Positions 24,959 to 33,360 of a stretch of DNA of 64,000 nt are shown piece by piece. A program made the translations under genes and the position numbers. Under the pieces are notes generated by a model. It had not been told where the DNA came from and searched no databases. It was given only the letters and a program-made list of their open reading frames with translations. Position 1 is the stretch's first letter, and the number at the start of each line of letters is the position of its first letter. The DNA is from Taibaiella sp041660405. Lineage in GTDB: Bacteria > Bacteroidota > Bacteroidia > Chitinophagales > Chitinophagaceae. Location: the NCBI GenBank assembly GCA_041660405.1, contig JBAZWL010000012.1, forward strand, positions 62,001 through 126,000, given 5' to 3'.

Positions 24959-25933
24959 TTACAAGCCTAACAAATAAGCAAATATCAGCGGAGCTACAAT
25001 CGTAGCATCACTTTCTACAATAAACTTAGGCGTATGAATATCCAGTTTACCCCAGGTAATTTTCTCATTAGGCACAGCACCGGAATAAGAACCAAAGGAA
25101 GTAGTAGAATCTGAAATCTGGCAGAAGTAAGACCAGAAAGGAACATCATGCCATTCAAGATCCTGGTACATCATTGGTACTACGCATATCGGGAAGTCAC
25201 CGGCTATTCCACCGCCTATCTGGAAGAAGCCCAAACCCTTACCAGTACTCATTTCGCGGTATAGTTCCGTAAGCCACACCATGTATTCAATACCACTTTT
25301 TACAGTACTGGCCTTCAATTCACCTTTAATTACGTAGCTCGCAAAAATGTTGCCTGTTGTGCTGTCTTCCCAACCTGGAACTACAATAGGAATATTTTTT
25401 TCAGCCGCTGCTACAATCCAGCTGTTTTTAGGATCAATTTCATAGTATTGTTTCAGATCGCCGCTCAATACTACTTTGTATAAAAACTCATGTGGGAAGA
25501 AACGTTCACCGGCAGCTTCTGCATCTTTCCATGCTTTTTCCAGGTGCTTTTGCAAACGGCGGAATGCTTCCTCTTCAGGAATACAAGTATCGGTTACGCG
25601 GTTGTAATGGTTTTCCAGTAAATCCCACTCATCTTGAGGAGTCAGGTCGCGATAATTGGGAACTCTTTTGTAATGCGAATGTGCTACCAGATTCATCACA
25701 TCCTCCTCCAGGTTGGCACCGGTGCAGGAAATAATGTGGATCTTATCCTGGCGTATCATTTCTGCGAGAGAAATACCTAATTCGGCAGTACTCATAGCGC
25801 CTGCAAGAGATACCAGCATTTTGCCGCCTTCCAGCAAGTGCGTTTCATAGCCTTTGGCCGCATCTATTAACGCAGCTGCATTAAAGTGACGGTAATGATG
25901 TTCTATAAATTGTGAAACGGGTCCTTTACTCAT
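24959..25933 (-). CDS. Deoxyhypusine synthase-like protein lacking the catalytic lysine
   Basis: 324 residues of the deoxyhypusine synthase fold (an NAD-binding Rossmann-like domain). Visible family words: VSLAGAMSTAELGISLAEMI, ISCTGANLEEDVMNLVAHSHY, then VVPGWEDSTTGNIFASYV, GGGIAGDFPICVVPM, and SDSTTSFGSYSGAVPNEKITWGKL near the end. The eukaryotic enzyme uses a lysine in GGGVVKHH to carry the spermidine-derived butylamine; here the aligned stretch is GGGIAGDF without Lys. Bacteria have no eIF5A substrate, so a different polyamine-related reaction is expected. The true reaction is unknown to me. Single gene between terminators. Confidence 0.85.
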   Translation of the reverse strand: MSKGPVSQFIEHHYRHFNAAALIDAAKGYETHLLEGGKMLVSLAGAMSTAELGISLAEMIRQDKIHIISCTGANLEEDVMNLVAHSHYKRVPNYRDLTPQDEWDLLENHYNRVTDTCIPEEEAFRRLQKHLEKAWKDAEAAGERFFPHEFLYKVVLSGDLKQYYEIDPKNSWIVAAAEKNIPIVVPGWEDSTTGNIFASYVIKGELKASTVKSGIEYMVWLTELYREMSTGKGLGFFQIGGGIAGDFPICVVPMMYQDLEWHDVPFWSYFCQISDSTTSFGSYSGAVPNEKITWGKLDIHTPKFIVESDATIVAPLIFAYLLGL

Positions 25934-25977
25934 ATTGTTGTTTTATTTTTTGAAGGGATTGTTTGTTTTTAGCGTTG

Positions 25978-25985
25978 CAAAAGTA
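25978..25985 (-). promoter_or_regulatory. Likely -7 element of the deoxyhypusine-synthase-like gene
   Basis: On the minus strand TACTTTTG fits TAnnTTTG, 45 bases upstream of the ATG. No clear TTG is seen at the -33 distance. Confidence 0.4.
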
Positions 25986-26065
25986 ACATTTTGTCATGGC
26001 ACAGCCGCAGTGCAGCTGATATTAATTTCTCAATTGAAATAAAAGCAGATAAATATTGGATAGCC

Positions 26066-27943
26066 TTATCTTATAAAGGCTTTTACTACACCATAGTTCT
26101 CGCCATTGTTGATCCGGATTATGTACATTCCTGGCTTTAGTCCAGCATTTTTTACAGAGTATATTTCTTTCCCGGGTTTAATACTTAATTGACCTTTATA
26201 TAGGTTTTTGCCTGCAAGGTCAAAAATGTTCAGACTGAAAGTTGCATTTTTATAATGGGTAATAGCCAGATTGATAGCATCGCCTGTTGCTTCTCCTACT
26301 ATTTGAAGTTGCAGGCGATCATGTTGTAAGGTCTGAACAGAAAGGGTTTCGTCTATTACTTTAATATCATCGTAGATGAGTTCATACGCGCCATTTGTTC
26401 CACAACTATAGGTAAAGGCAAGAAAAAACGGTACGTTCTTATATGGTGCCAGATCAATGTCTGCAACAGGCGTCCAGTCTTCAAGCGGATCGTCTATCAT
26501 ATCCTGTACTTGCAAGGTAGTCCAGTTGGCCGTTGCAGGATTATTCCCCGATACATAATCGGATGAAATTTTTATCGTTCTGCTTACGTTACCTGCAAAG
26601 CGGCTCTTTTGCCAGAAGCTTAATTCCGGCCTGCTCATGGCAGAGAAATCGAAAGGCAATTTAGAGATCAGCCAATCTGCGTTTTCTGCAGAAAGCCCAT
26701 CAACTATTCCACCACTCATACTTACACTGCTGCTGTCACCATTATGACCAAAAACGGAGCAACGCCAGGTTTTAAATCCTTCAACATTATATGATCTGAA
26801 TATACCCATGACTGAATCTGCGCATTCTTTAAAGGATTCATTTAAAGTGGTCAACGGAGCCGGAGGTACCGGCACAATAGTATCTGCAGTAGCAAAAGTC
26901 CAGAATGTGGTGTCTGTAATGGCAAGGCTAGGAATCGTATCGCCAGCTTTCGTAAAAGTACCGGCAGTCATTAATACGTAATATTGGCTGTTGTTTTCAA
27001 GCAATACATTTTTAATAATGACTGTAGAATCTGCTATTATTATTTGTGCAGAGGGAACTGTAAAAATTGCTGGCACCAAACTTCCTTTTTTATATAAAGA
27101 AATCTGTCCGGTACCTTCAGTAATAAGATGATCAAATTTGATGCTTAAGGAATCTGTAGCAGGACTGATGTCTGCACCAGTTGGCGATTTATCCATAACA
27201 TAAATATGAGTTGGTATAGGAGGCAAATCAGTTATAAAGGTTAGTGAGAGATCATCAACAGCAAGTCCTTCATCTGATCCGGTTGCATCCTTGTCCAGCC
27301 ATTCTATAAGTATGGAATCACCTGGCAGAATATTTACCTGCAAAGTATCTGCTATCAAGGCATACTTGCCCGTTGCATTGCCATCAAGAGCAGTATTCGT
27401 TGGTGTGCCAGTATAAATAGTAGTGAGCGTAAGATTATTATAGACGATCCATTTACTGCTTAATGTGTCTGCAATATTATTAGCAGTATAGCTGTATCTG
27501 AATAGTAACGTATCTGAAGATGATGTTCCTCTCCGCCACTGTTCTCCACGATAATGAACCGCAATAGAAGTGATCGTTAGACCGGTATTGTTTTGAAATG
27601 TTGCACCATAAAATGACTTATTGCCCGATGTTCCTAATGATCCTAAAGCCCGGTCCATCGACCCTGCGCTGCCATAACTATATACATCGCCCATAGTTGA
27701 TGTGCCAGAATTACCCTTGTACTCATTGTTCACTGCCGAACTTGTTCCATATTCAAATATCTGCCAACCTAAAGGCAGGTTAGCGCTATTAGTACTCGTT
27801 GTATCCAATGTATTGAAATCCTGAAGATAGCTAAGAGAAGTTGCATCAATAATGATCTGGGCGGTCGCTGGTGCACTCAATGTCAATGATCCGGTATAGG
27901 CTAATAGCGTTGTCAGAGTCAATTTTAATACAGTTTTTTTCAT
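26066..27943 (-). CDS. Secreted multidomain protein with T9SS type A sorting domain
   Basis: About 625 residues from the ATG at 27943 (MKKTVLKLTLTTLLAYTGSL, signal peptide ending PATAQ). First comes a beta-rich jelly-roll region (YLQDFNTLDTTSTNSANLPLG) like those at the start of secreted nucleases and adhesins, then an Ig-like SbsA-type domain (PTHIYVMDKSPTGADISPATD to TTFWTFATAD). A choice-of-anchor-type beta domain follows (NVEGFKTWRCSVFGHNGDSS to AFTYSCG). The C-terminus (INLAITHYKNATFSLNIFDL ... GMYIIRINNGENYGVVKAFI) is a type A T9SS signal. No catalytic residues recognised; it is likely a surface adhesin or binding protein. Confidence 0.8.
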   Translation of the reverse strand: MKKTVLKLTLTTLLAYTGSLTLSAPATAQIIIDATSLSYLQDFNTLDTTSTNSANLPLGWQIFEYGTSSAVNNEYKGNSGTSTMGDVYSYGSAGSMDRALGSLGTSGNKSFYGATFQNNTGLTITSIAVHYRGEQWRRGTSSSDTLLFRYSYTANNIADTLSSKWIVYNNLTLTTIYTGTPTNTALDGNATGKYALIADTLQVNILPGDSILIEWLDKDATGSDEGLAVDDLSLTFITDLPPIPTHIYVMDKSPTGADISPATDSLSIKFDHLITEGTGQISLYKKGSLVPAIFTVPSAQIIIADSTVIIKNVLLENNSQYYVLMTAGTFTKAGDTIPSLAITDTTFWTFATADTIVPVPPAPLTTLNESFKECADSVMGIFRSYNVEGFKTWRCSVFGHNGDSSSVSMSGGIVDGLSAENADWLISKLPFDFSAMSRPELSFWQKSRFAGNVSRTIKISSDYVSGNNPATANWTTLQVQDMIDDPLEDWTPVADIDLAPYKNVPFFLAFTYSCGTNGAYELIYDDIKVIDETLSVQTLQHDRLQLQIVGEATGDAINLAITHYKNATFSLNIFDLAGKNLYKGQLSIKPGKEIYSVKNAGLKPGMYIIRINNGENYGVVKAFIR

Positions 27944-28065
27944 GATAATTTCCAGGTTAGGATAAAAATGCAATATACATTAATTATGCAATTCTAATGC
28001 AAAGGCTTCCCAGATTTAAAACGGAAAGCTGGAATACAAATTCAGCAATCCATTTTCCAATTCCT

Positions 28066-28073
28066 TATTTTTG
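28066..28073 (+). promoter_or_regulatory. Likely -7 element of the topoisomerase gene
   Basis: TATTTTTG followed by CGC matches TAnnTTTG, 27 bases before the ATG at 28100; the -33 box is not clear. Confidence 0.4.
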
Positions 28074-28099
28074 CGCAGCTAAATAATAAAATAAGTGTT

Positions 28100-29986
28100 A
28101 TGGCAGAAGAAAAAGTAATGGTGGAGTATAATGAAGACAGTATAAGGTCACTGGATTGGCGCGAGCATATACGCCTGCGTCCTGGTATGTATATAGGCAA
28201 ACTGGGCGATGGTAGCAGTATGGACGATGGTATTTATGTACTGGTAAAAGAGGTGGTGGATAACTGTATTGATGAGTATACCATGGGCCACGGTAAACAG
28301 GTAGAAATTTCTATCAATGATGGGTCTGTACATATTCGCGATTATGGCCGTGGTATTCCTTTGGGAAAAGTGGTGGATGTAGTAAGCAAAATTAATACGG
28401 GTGCGAAGTACGATAGCAAGGCTTTCCAAAAGTCAGTTGGCCTGAATGGGGTGGGTACCAAGGCGGTGAATGCATTAAGCAGTGCGTTTAAAGTAACCTC
28501 CTATAGAGAAGGAAAGGCAAAGACCGCAGAGTTTGAAAAGGGTCAATTGATCAAGGATCATAAAGAAGTAGCAACCAAAGAACCTAATGGTACCGAGGTA
28601 AAGTTTACGCCTGATGAGTCTGTTTTTAAAAATTATCATTTCATCAATGATTATATCATTAACCAGATATGGAACTATTGCTACCTCAATGCAGGTATGG
28701 CCATTATTTTTAATGGTAAAAAATACGTTTCTAAAAATGGTCTCTTCGACTTACTGAGTAATAAAACCAATCCTGAAGAGGTCCGCTATCCTATTGTACA
28801 TCTTAAAGGAGAAGATATTGAACTGGCGCTTACCCACACCGGCGACTATGGCGAAGAAATATACTCCTTCGTAAATGGCCAGCATACAACACAAGGTGGT
28901 ACACACCAGGCCGCCTTCCGCGAGGCTTTTGTAAAGGTGGTGCGTGATTTTTATAAAAAGGATTATGAAGCCTCCGATATTCGTCAGAGTATATGTGCAG
29001 CTATCTCTGTAAGGGTTCAGGAGCCCGTGTTTGAGTCGCAGACCAAAACCAAACTGGGCTCTATGACCACGTATGAGAACGGGCCTTCGATGAAGAGTTT
29101 TGTACTGGACTTTTTATCGAAAGAACTGGATAATTACTTGCATAAAAATACAGCCGTAGCTGAAGCATTAAAGAAAAGAATAGAGCAAAGTGAACGGGAA
29201 CGTAAAGAGCTTTCCGGCATTCGTAAACTGGCCAATGAACGTGCTAAAAAAGCAAACCTGCACAATAAAAAATTAAGAGATTGTCGCATACATCTTAATG
29301 GTGAACCACCTGCTAAGAACAAAGAGCTATTCCAGCAAAAACAACTGGAATCAACCATCTTCATTACCGAAGGGGACTCTGCAAGTGGTTCTATCACCAA
29401 GACCCGCAATGTGGAATCACAAGCGGTATTCAGTCTGCGTGGTAAGCCGCTGAACAGTTTTGGTCTAACCAAAAAAGTGGTTTATGAAAATGAAGAATTC
29501 AACCTTTTGCAGCATGCATTGAATATAGAAGAAGGCATGGATGGACTGCGTTATAACAATATCGTAATTGCTACCGATGCCGATGTAGATGGTATGCACA
29601 TCCGTTTATTGATCATGACTTTCTTCCTACAGTTCTTCCCTGATCTGGTGCGTAACAATCATGTGTATATTCTGGAAACACCATTGTTCCGTGTGCGTAA
29701 CAAACAGAAAACCATTTACTGTTATAACGAAGATGAAAAGCAAAAGGCTGTAGCAGAATTGGGCAACAAACCGGAGATCACGCGATTTAAAGGATTGGGT
29801 GAAATTTCACCAGATGAATTTGGACGTTTTATTGGTGAAGACATGAAACGTGAGCCTGTATTGATTACCAAAGATGCCCATATCCAAAAACTATTACAGG
29901 AGTTTATGGGTAAGAATACACCGGAAAGACAGAAATTTATTATCGAAAATCTGATCGTAGAAAAAGACCTTGTGGAAACAGTGTAG
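28100..29986 (+). CDS. parE: DNA topoisomerase IV subunit B (type IIA, ParE-like)
   Basis: ATPase subunit of the type IIA topoisomerase that separates linked daughter chromosomes together with ParC. 628 residues. GHKL ATP site: IRLRPGMYIGKLGDGS, KEVVDNCIDEYTMG with the Asn, DYGRGIPLGK and LNGVGTKAVNAL. The transducer domain has the Lys of QTKTKLG near 315. TOPRIM domain: FITEGDSASGS, ATDADVDGMHIR and RFKGLGEISPDEFGR, with Glu and DxD acids in place. The parC partner is not in the window. The stop codon overlaps the first palindrome of the repeat cluster at 29983. Confidence 0.93.
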   Translation: MAEEKVMVEYNEDSIRSLDWREHIRLRPGMYIGKLGDGSSMDDGIYVLVKEVVDNCIDEYTMGHGKQVEISINDGSVHIRDYGRGIPLGKVVDVVSKINTGAKYDSKAFQKSVGLNGVGTKAVNALSSAFKVTSYREGKAKTAEFEKGQLIKDHKEVATKEPNGTEVKFTPDESVFKNYHFINDYIINQIWNYCYLNAGMAIIFNGKKYVSKNGLFDLLSNKTNPEEVRYPIVHLKGEDIELALTHTGDYGEEIYSFVNGQHTTQGGTHQAAFREAFVKVVRDFYKKDYEASDIRQSICAAISVRVQEPVFESQTKTKLGSMTTYENGPSMKSFVLDFLSKELDNYLHKNTAVAEALKKRIEQSERERKELSGIRKLANERAKKANLHNKKLRDCRIHLNGEPPAKNKELFQQKQLESTIFITEGDSASGSITKTRNVESQAVFSLRGKPLNSFGLTKKVVYENEEFNLLQHALNIEEGMDGLRYNNIVIATDADVDGMHIRLLIMTFFLQFFPDLVRNNHVYILETPLFRVRNKQKTIYCYNEDEKQKAVAELGNKPEITRFKGLGEISPDEFGRFIGEDMKREPVLITKDAHIQKLLQEFMGKNTPERQKFIIENLIVEKDLVETV

Positions 29987-30071
29987 AGACGCGCAATTGC
30001 GCGTCTACGCAACCTACAAAGATGTGCAATTACATCTACAACCTTAAAGAGACGTGCAATTGCACGTCTCT
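29983..30071. repeat. Three tandem GAGACG(C/T)GCAATTG palindromes
   Basis: Unit 1 (29983-30008) has the core GACGCGCAATTGCGCGTC. Unit 2 (30019-30039) is degenerate: GATGTGCAATTACATC. Unit 3 (30048-30071) is a perfect 24-base palindrome with left arm AGAGACGTGCAA. All share CAATTG at the centre. Related units: 16047-16066 and, with other centres, 36712, 40156 and 49843. They lie behind the topoisomerase gene and probably also end its transcript. Confidence 0.65.
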
Positions 30072-30160
30072 ACGTGTTTGATATAGGTACTTAACTTTCT
30101 TTTTAGCATAAATTTATTTCTGACAAATGGCAGGGTCGTACTTTTACAAAAAATAATTCC

Positions 30161-31432
30161 TTGTCCTTTATATCTACTTTCCTCGATAAAAATCCTGCCT
30201 TAAGGGAAAAAGAGTTCAAATATTATCTTGCCATACGCTTTGCCCTCATTTTTGCACTTAACATGCAAAGCACCACCATTTACTATTGGGTGTATCACCT
30301 TACAGGAGATAAATTAAAGCTTGGCTTTGTAGGATTGGCAGAAGTGATCCCGGCAGTGGTATGTTCTATGTTCAGCGGGCACTTTGTAGACCTGAATGAA
30401 AAGCGGAAGATGCTCCTGATCTGTATCATAGCTTATCTCTTTCTGGGCATTGGCCTTTTCGGACTCACTACGCCTTTGGCTTTAAGTCACATCGGGCAGG
30501 ACTGGGTGCTTATACTTATTTATAGTTTTGTTTTTCTGGGTGGTGCTATACGCGCTTTTCTTAGTCCATCTTCCTTTGCATTAGTGGGCATGTTGGTGCC
30601 AAGACCTATGTATGCCAACGCTACAAGCTGGGGCAGTATGGCCTGGCAGATAGGCGCAGTAATGGGACCATTGACTGCAGGCTTTATGATAGCCTGGAAA
30701 GGAGTAGAAGCCGGAATGGCATTGGTGGTATTGGTAGAATTAATACCACTATGGGCCATCTTAGCCATCAAGGCTAAACCGATATTGAAGAAAGTGAAGG
30801 AGCCTATTCTGCAGAGCTTATCTGAAGGCTTGAGGTTTGTTTTTAAAACTCCCGTGCTTTTGGGTGCACTTTGTCTCGACCTTTTTTCTGTTCTTTTTGG
30901 TGGAGCGGTGGCTTTACTTCCTGTTTACCAAACGGAAATATTGCATGTGGACGAAGCCGGTTTCGGACTACTTAGAGCTGCGCCAGGCATAGGAGCTTTG
31001 ATCACTTTAGGGTTGCTGGCTTTCCTGCCTTTAAGAACCAATCCGGGATACAAATTGTTTGCCGCAGTATTTTGTTTCGGTGTAAGCATTATTGTATTTG
31101 GTTTATCTACCAACTTTTATTTATCCTTTGTTATGCTGATCTGCAGCGGCCTGTTCGATGCTGTAAGTGTAGTGATCAGAGGTACGGTGCTGCAACTGGT
31201 TACACCTGATGAAATGCGGGGCAGGGTAGCAGCGGTAAATACCATGTTCATCAGTTCATCCAATGAGCTGGGCGATTTTGAAAGCGGTGTAATGGCGCAT
31301 TGGCTGGGCACTGTACGGGCGGTAGTTGTCGGTGGTTGCCTTACCTTGAGTGTAGTCGCGCTAACCTTCTGGAGGGCACCGCAGCTTAGAAAGTTTTCTT
31401 TTGCAGAAGAAGCGGAGAAAAAGCGGGAATAA
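30161..31432 (+). CDS. MFS transporter
   Basis: About 423 residues with some 10-12 membrane helices and no signal peptide. Examples are YYLAIRFALIFALNM, LLICIIAYLFLGIGLFGL, WVLILIYSFVFLGGAIRAFL and FGVSIIVFGLSTNFYL. The first cytoplasmic loop carries GHFVDLNEKRKML, an MFS motif A variant, and the late segment TPDEMRGRVAAVNTMFI resembles EntS/MdfA-like exporters. Substrate unknown. The likely start is TTG at 30161 (MSFISTFLDKNPALREKEF): an ATG at 30127 is out of frame and no other start keeps the first helix region intact. Confidence 0.85.
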   Translation: MSFISTFLDKNPALREKEFKYYLAIRFALIFALNMQSTTIYYWVYHLTGDKLKLGFVGLAEVIPAVVCSMFSGHFVDLNEKRKMLLICIIAYLFLGIGLFGLTTPLALSHIGQDWVLILIYSFVFLGGAIRAFLSPSSFALVGMLVPRPMYANATSWGSMAWQIGAVMGPLTAGFMIAWKGVEAGMALVVLVELIPLWAILAIKAKPILKKVKEPILQSLSEGLRFVFKTPVLLGALCLDLFSVLFGGAVALLPVYQTEILHVDEAGFGLLRAAPGIGALITLGLLAFLPLRTNPGYKLFAAVFCFGVSIIVFGLSTNFYLSFVMLICSGLFDAVSVVIRGTVLQLVTPDEMRGRVAAVNTMFISSSNELGDFESGVMAHWLGTVRAVVVGGCLTLSVVALTFWRAPQLRKFSFAEEAEKKRE

Positions 31433-31464
31433 AACGATTCAGTAAGCTTAAGCTAAATAAAAAA

Positions 31465-31499
31465 TTAAGTGGCCAACTTTTTAAAAGTTGGCCACTTAA
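31465..31499. terminator. Bidirectional terminator, MFS / bestrophin
   Basis: TTAAGTGGCCAACTTTT (31465-31481) and its exact reverse complement (31483-31499) are separated by a single T, between two converging genes. Confidence 0.8.
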
Positions 31500-31512
31500 A
31501 AAATGTTTTGGG

Positions 31513-32430
31513 CTATATAATTTCCCCTACATGCTTCTTAATATTACCCGCCATTTTATCCATGGGTAGATCATTGGCATCAGCTCCAAATGGGTCTTCA
31601 ATTTCTTCAGCAACCAACTCCAAACTGGCCAGAACATAGAATACAAATGTGACAATAGGTGCTACATAATACCCAAGGTTAAAGACATAACCTAAGGGTA
31701 AGGTTAACACATAAACAACGATAAACTTTTTTATAAATGAGCTGTAGGAATAGGGTATTGGCGTGTTTTTAATTCTTTCGCAAGCTCCACAGATATCTGT
31801 AAAAGACGACAATTCGCTATTCAATGTAATGAGTTGATCACCGGTTATTGTTCCTTCTTTATATAGCTTGTTTATACGTGACATCATAAGACCAGCAACC
31901 TGGTTGGGTACATGTTTTCGTGTATCCAGCCTGCTTAGTTCGGGATGATCAATTTCATCCAACATCAGGCGGGTTACTTCCGATTGTAAATGATCTTTCA
32001 GCGTAAAAGCATATAAGGGAATTGTTTCACGGAAGAAAAAGCGGCTGTCTTCGTCTCCTTTGTCCAGTACGGCATCTAATTTCAAAGCCAGATTACGGCT
32101 GTTGTTCACCAATGAACCCCAAAGCTTACGACCTTCCCACCAGCGGTCATAAGCAGTATTGGTACGGAATACAAGCAGCATAGATATTACAAAACCCAAT
32201 AGGCTGTGCATGATGTGGATATTCTTTACCCAGCTTTTTTCGCTAAGCTTCAAGTATTCTATTTCCCAATAAGCTATGCCCAGAGAATAGATGGCAACAA
32301 AGATCATTAAGGGAAACAACTTCCAGAGCGTATCAGACTTCTGAATATCGAAGAGAACTTTAAACCAGTCTTTGGGATTGTATGCTTTCATGAAAGAAGA
32401 AGTACGGTTACCCGCAAATTTAATGTCCAA
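31513..32430 (-). CDS. Bestrophin-family channel protein (YneE-like)
   Basis: 305 residues of the bestrophin/UPF0187 family, which forms pentameric ion channels in the inner membrane. Features: an N-terminal amphipathic part (MKAYNPKDWFKVLFDIQKSDTLW, in which 32391 is an alternative ATG), a helix LFPLMIFVAIYSLGIAYW, and HIMHSLLGFVISMLLVFRTNTAYDRWWEGRKLWG, the family signature. Later comes a helix pair near FIKKFIVVYVLTLPLGY with VAPIVTFVFYVLASLELVAEEIEDPFG at the end; the acidic EIEDPFG is conserved across the family. Ion selectivity cannot be told. Confidence 0.88.
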   Translation of the reverse strand: MDIKFAGNRTSSFMKAYNPKDWFKVLFDIQKSDTLWKLFPLMIFVAIYSLGIAYWEIEYLKLSEKSWVKNIHIMHSLLGFVISMLLVFRTNTAYDRWWEGRKLWGSLVNNSRNLALKLDAVLDKGDEDSRFFFRETIPLYAFTLKDHLQSEVTRLMLDEIDHPELSRLDTRKHVPNQVAGLMMSRINKLYKEGTITGDQLITLNSELSSFTDICGACERIKNTPIPYSYSSFIKKFIVVYVLTLPLGYVFNLGYYVAPIVTFVFYVLASLELVAEEIEDPFGADANDLPMDKMAGNIKKHVGEII

Positions 32431-32444
32431 AGATCAAAGATGCG

Positions 32445-32482
32445 CAATAAAAAAAGTTGCGACTGAAAACAGCCGCAACTTT
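32445..32482 (-). terminator. Terminator of the TPR-protein gene
   Basis: AAAGTTGCG (32453-32461) and CGCAACTTT (32474-32482) form a 9-bp stem; on the minus strand it is followed by seven T (the A-run at 32446-32452). Confidence 0.8.
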
Positions 32483-32506
32483 ATCGAAAGATTTCTTTAT
32501 CAGGAA

Positions 32507-33211
32507 TTAATCCAAAGATACTTCACCAAGACGTGCAAGATACTTTGCTGCATCATTGCCTTGCTGGCTATAAGGATATTTATTCTTCAGTTCAGTATAT
32601 AGCTTTATAGCTTCTGCTGCATTACCATTTTTCTCGGTAGCCAACGCTGCACGGAAAAGATATAAAGGAGAAATGAAATTGTCTTTATCATTACCAGCCG
32701 CTTTCTTGTACATTTCTATACCCTTTGCACTGTTATTGTTTTCCATATAAGCATCGCCCAAAGCACCGTAAGCAAGGTATTCCAATGGTGTTCCTTTACC
32801 ATCAAATTTTTCAAGCATAGAAATTGCATTTTTTGCATCTCCCGTACGTAAGTAACTTACTCCTGCATAATAGTGGGCAAGATTACCGGCTTTGGTACTG
32901 CCATATTTTTTAACCACACTCAAAGCACCCTGATGCTGACCATCACCATTTAAGGTATAAGCCAGAGAATCTACTTCAAACCAGCGTTCAGCGCTAAATA
33001 AAGCAGCTGCAGCTTTTTCTTCATTGGGCTTTTGTATCAATTCTGTATATCCAAAATAACCACCTACCAATACCACTACGGCAACGATAGCACCAATGAT
33101 TATTTTTTGATTTTTCTCAAAAGAAGTTTGCATACTTCTTGGAGCATTAGCATTTTTGTTCTCTTTTACTGCCTGGGTTTCGCCTGGGTTGGTTTTGATA
33201 GTATCAGCCAT
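32507..33211 (-). CDS. Membrane-anchored tetratricopeptide-repeat protein (YfgM-like)
   Basis: 234 residues. A polar N-terminus (MADTIKTNPGETQAVKENKN) is followed by one membrane helix (IIIGAIVAVVVLVGGYFGY, about 38-56) and then TPR-like helices: EEKAAAALFSAERWFEVDSLAY, GNLAHYYAGVSYLRTGDAKNAISMLEKF, LAYGALGDAYMENNNSAKGIEMYKKA and PLYLFRAALATEKNGNAAEAIKLYTELKNKYP. The layout matches YfgM-type ancillary proteins that bind the SecYEG translocon. It is the first gene after its own good promoter and ends in a terminator, so it is monocistronic. Confidence 0.8.
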   Translation of the reverse strand: MADTIKTNPGETQAVKENKNANAPRSMQTSFEKNQKIIIGAIVAVVVLVGGYFGYTELIQKPNEEKAAAALFSAERWFEVDSLAYTLNGDGQHQGALSVVKKYGSTKAGNLAHYYAGVSYLRTGDAKNAISMLEKFDGKGTPLEYLAYGALGDAYMENNNSAKGIEMYKKAAGNDKDNFISPLYLFRAALATEKNGNAAEAIKLYTELKNKYPYSQQGNDAAKYLARLGEVSLD

Positions 33212-33242
33212 TATTGTAAAATAAAATAATATAAATTGTGCG

Positions 33243-33272
33243 CAAAGGTAAAATATTTTCTCAATTTGTCAA
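33243..33272 (-). promoter_or_regulatory. Likely promoter of the TPR-protein gene
   Basis: On the minus strand TTGAC (33272-33268), 17 bases, then TACCTTTG (33250-33243): a good TTG / TAnnTTTG pair, 32 bases upstream of the ATG. Confidence 0.65.
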
Positions 33273-33307
33273 GTGAATCTAATTTGAAAATTAGAAAATA
33301 AGAAAAC

Positions 33308-33337
33308 GTGCAAATTTCAGAATTTTCAAATTTGCAC
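33308..33337 (-). terminator. Hairpin behind pdhA
   Basis: GTGCAAATTT (33308-33317) and AAATTTGCAC (33328-33337) form a perfect 10-bp stem, set in AT-rich words such as TTTGAAAATTAG, ATTTTCAAATTTG and CACATTTG. Probably ends the pdhA transcript; there is no long T-run. Confidence 0.5.
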
Positions 33338-33360
33338 ATTTGTTCATTTTTAAATTAAAC

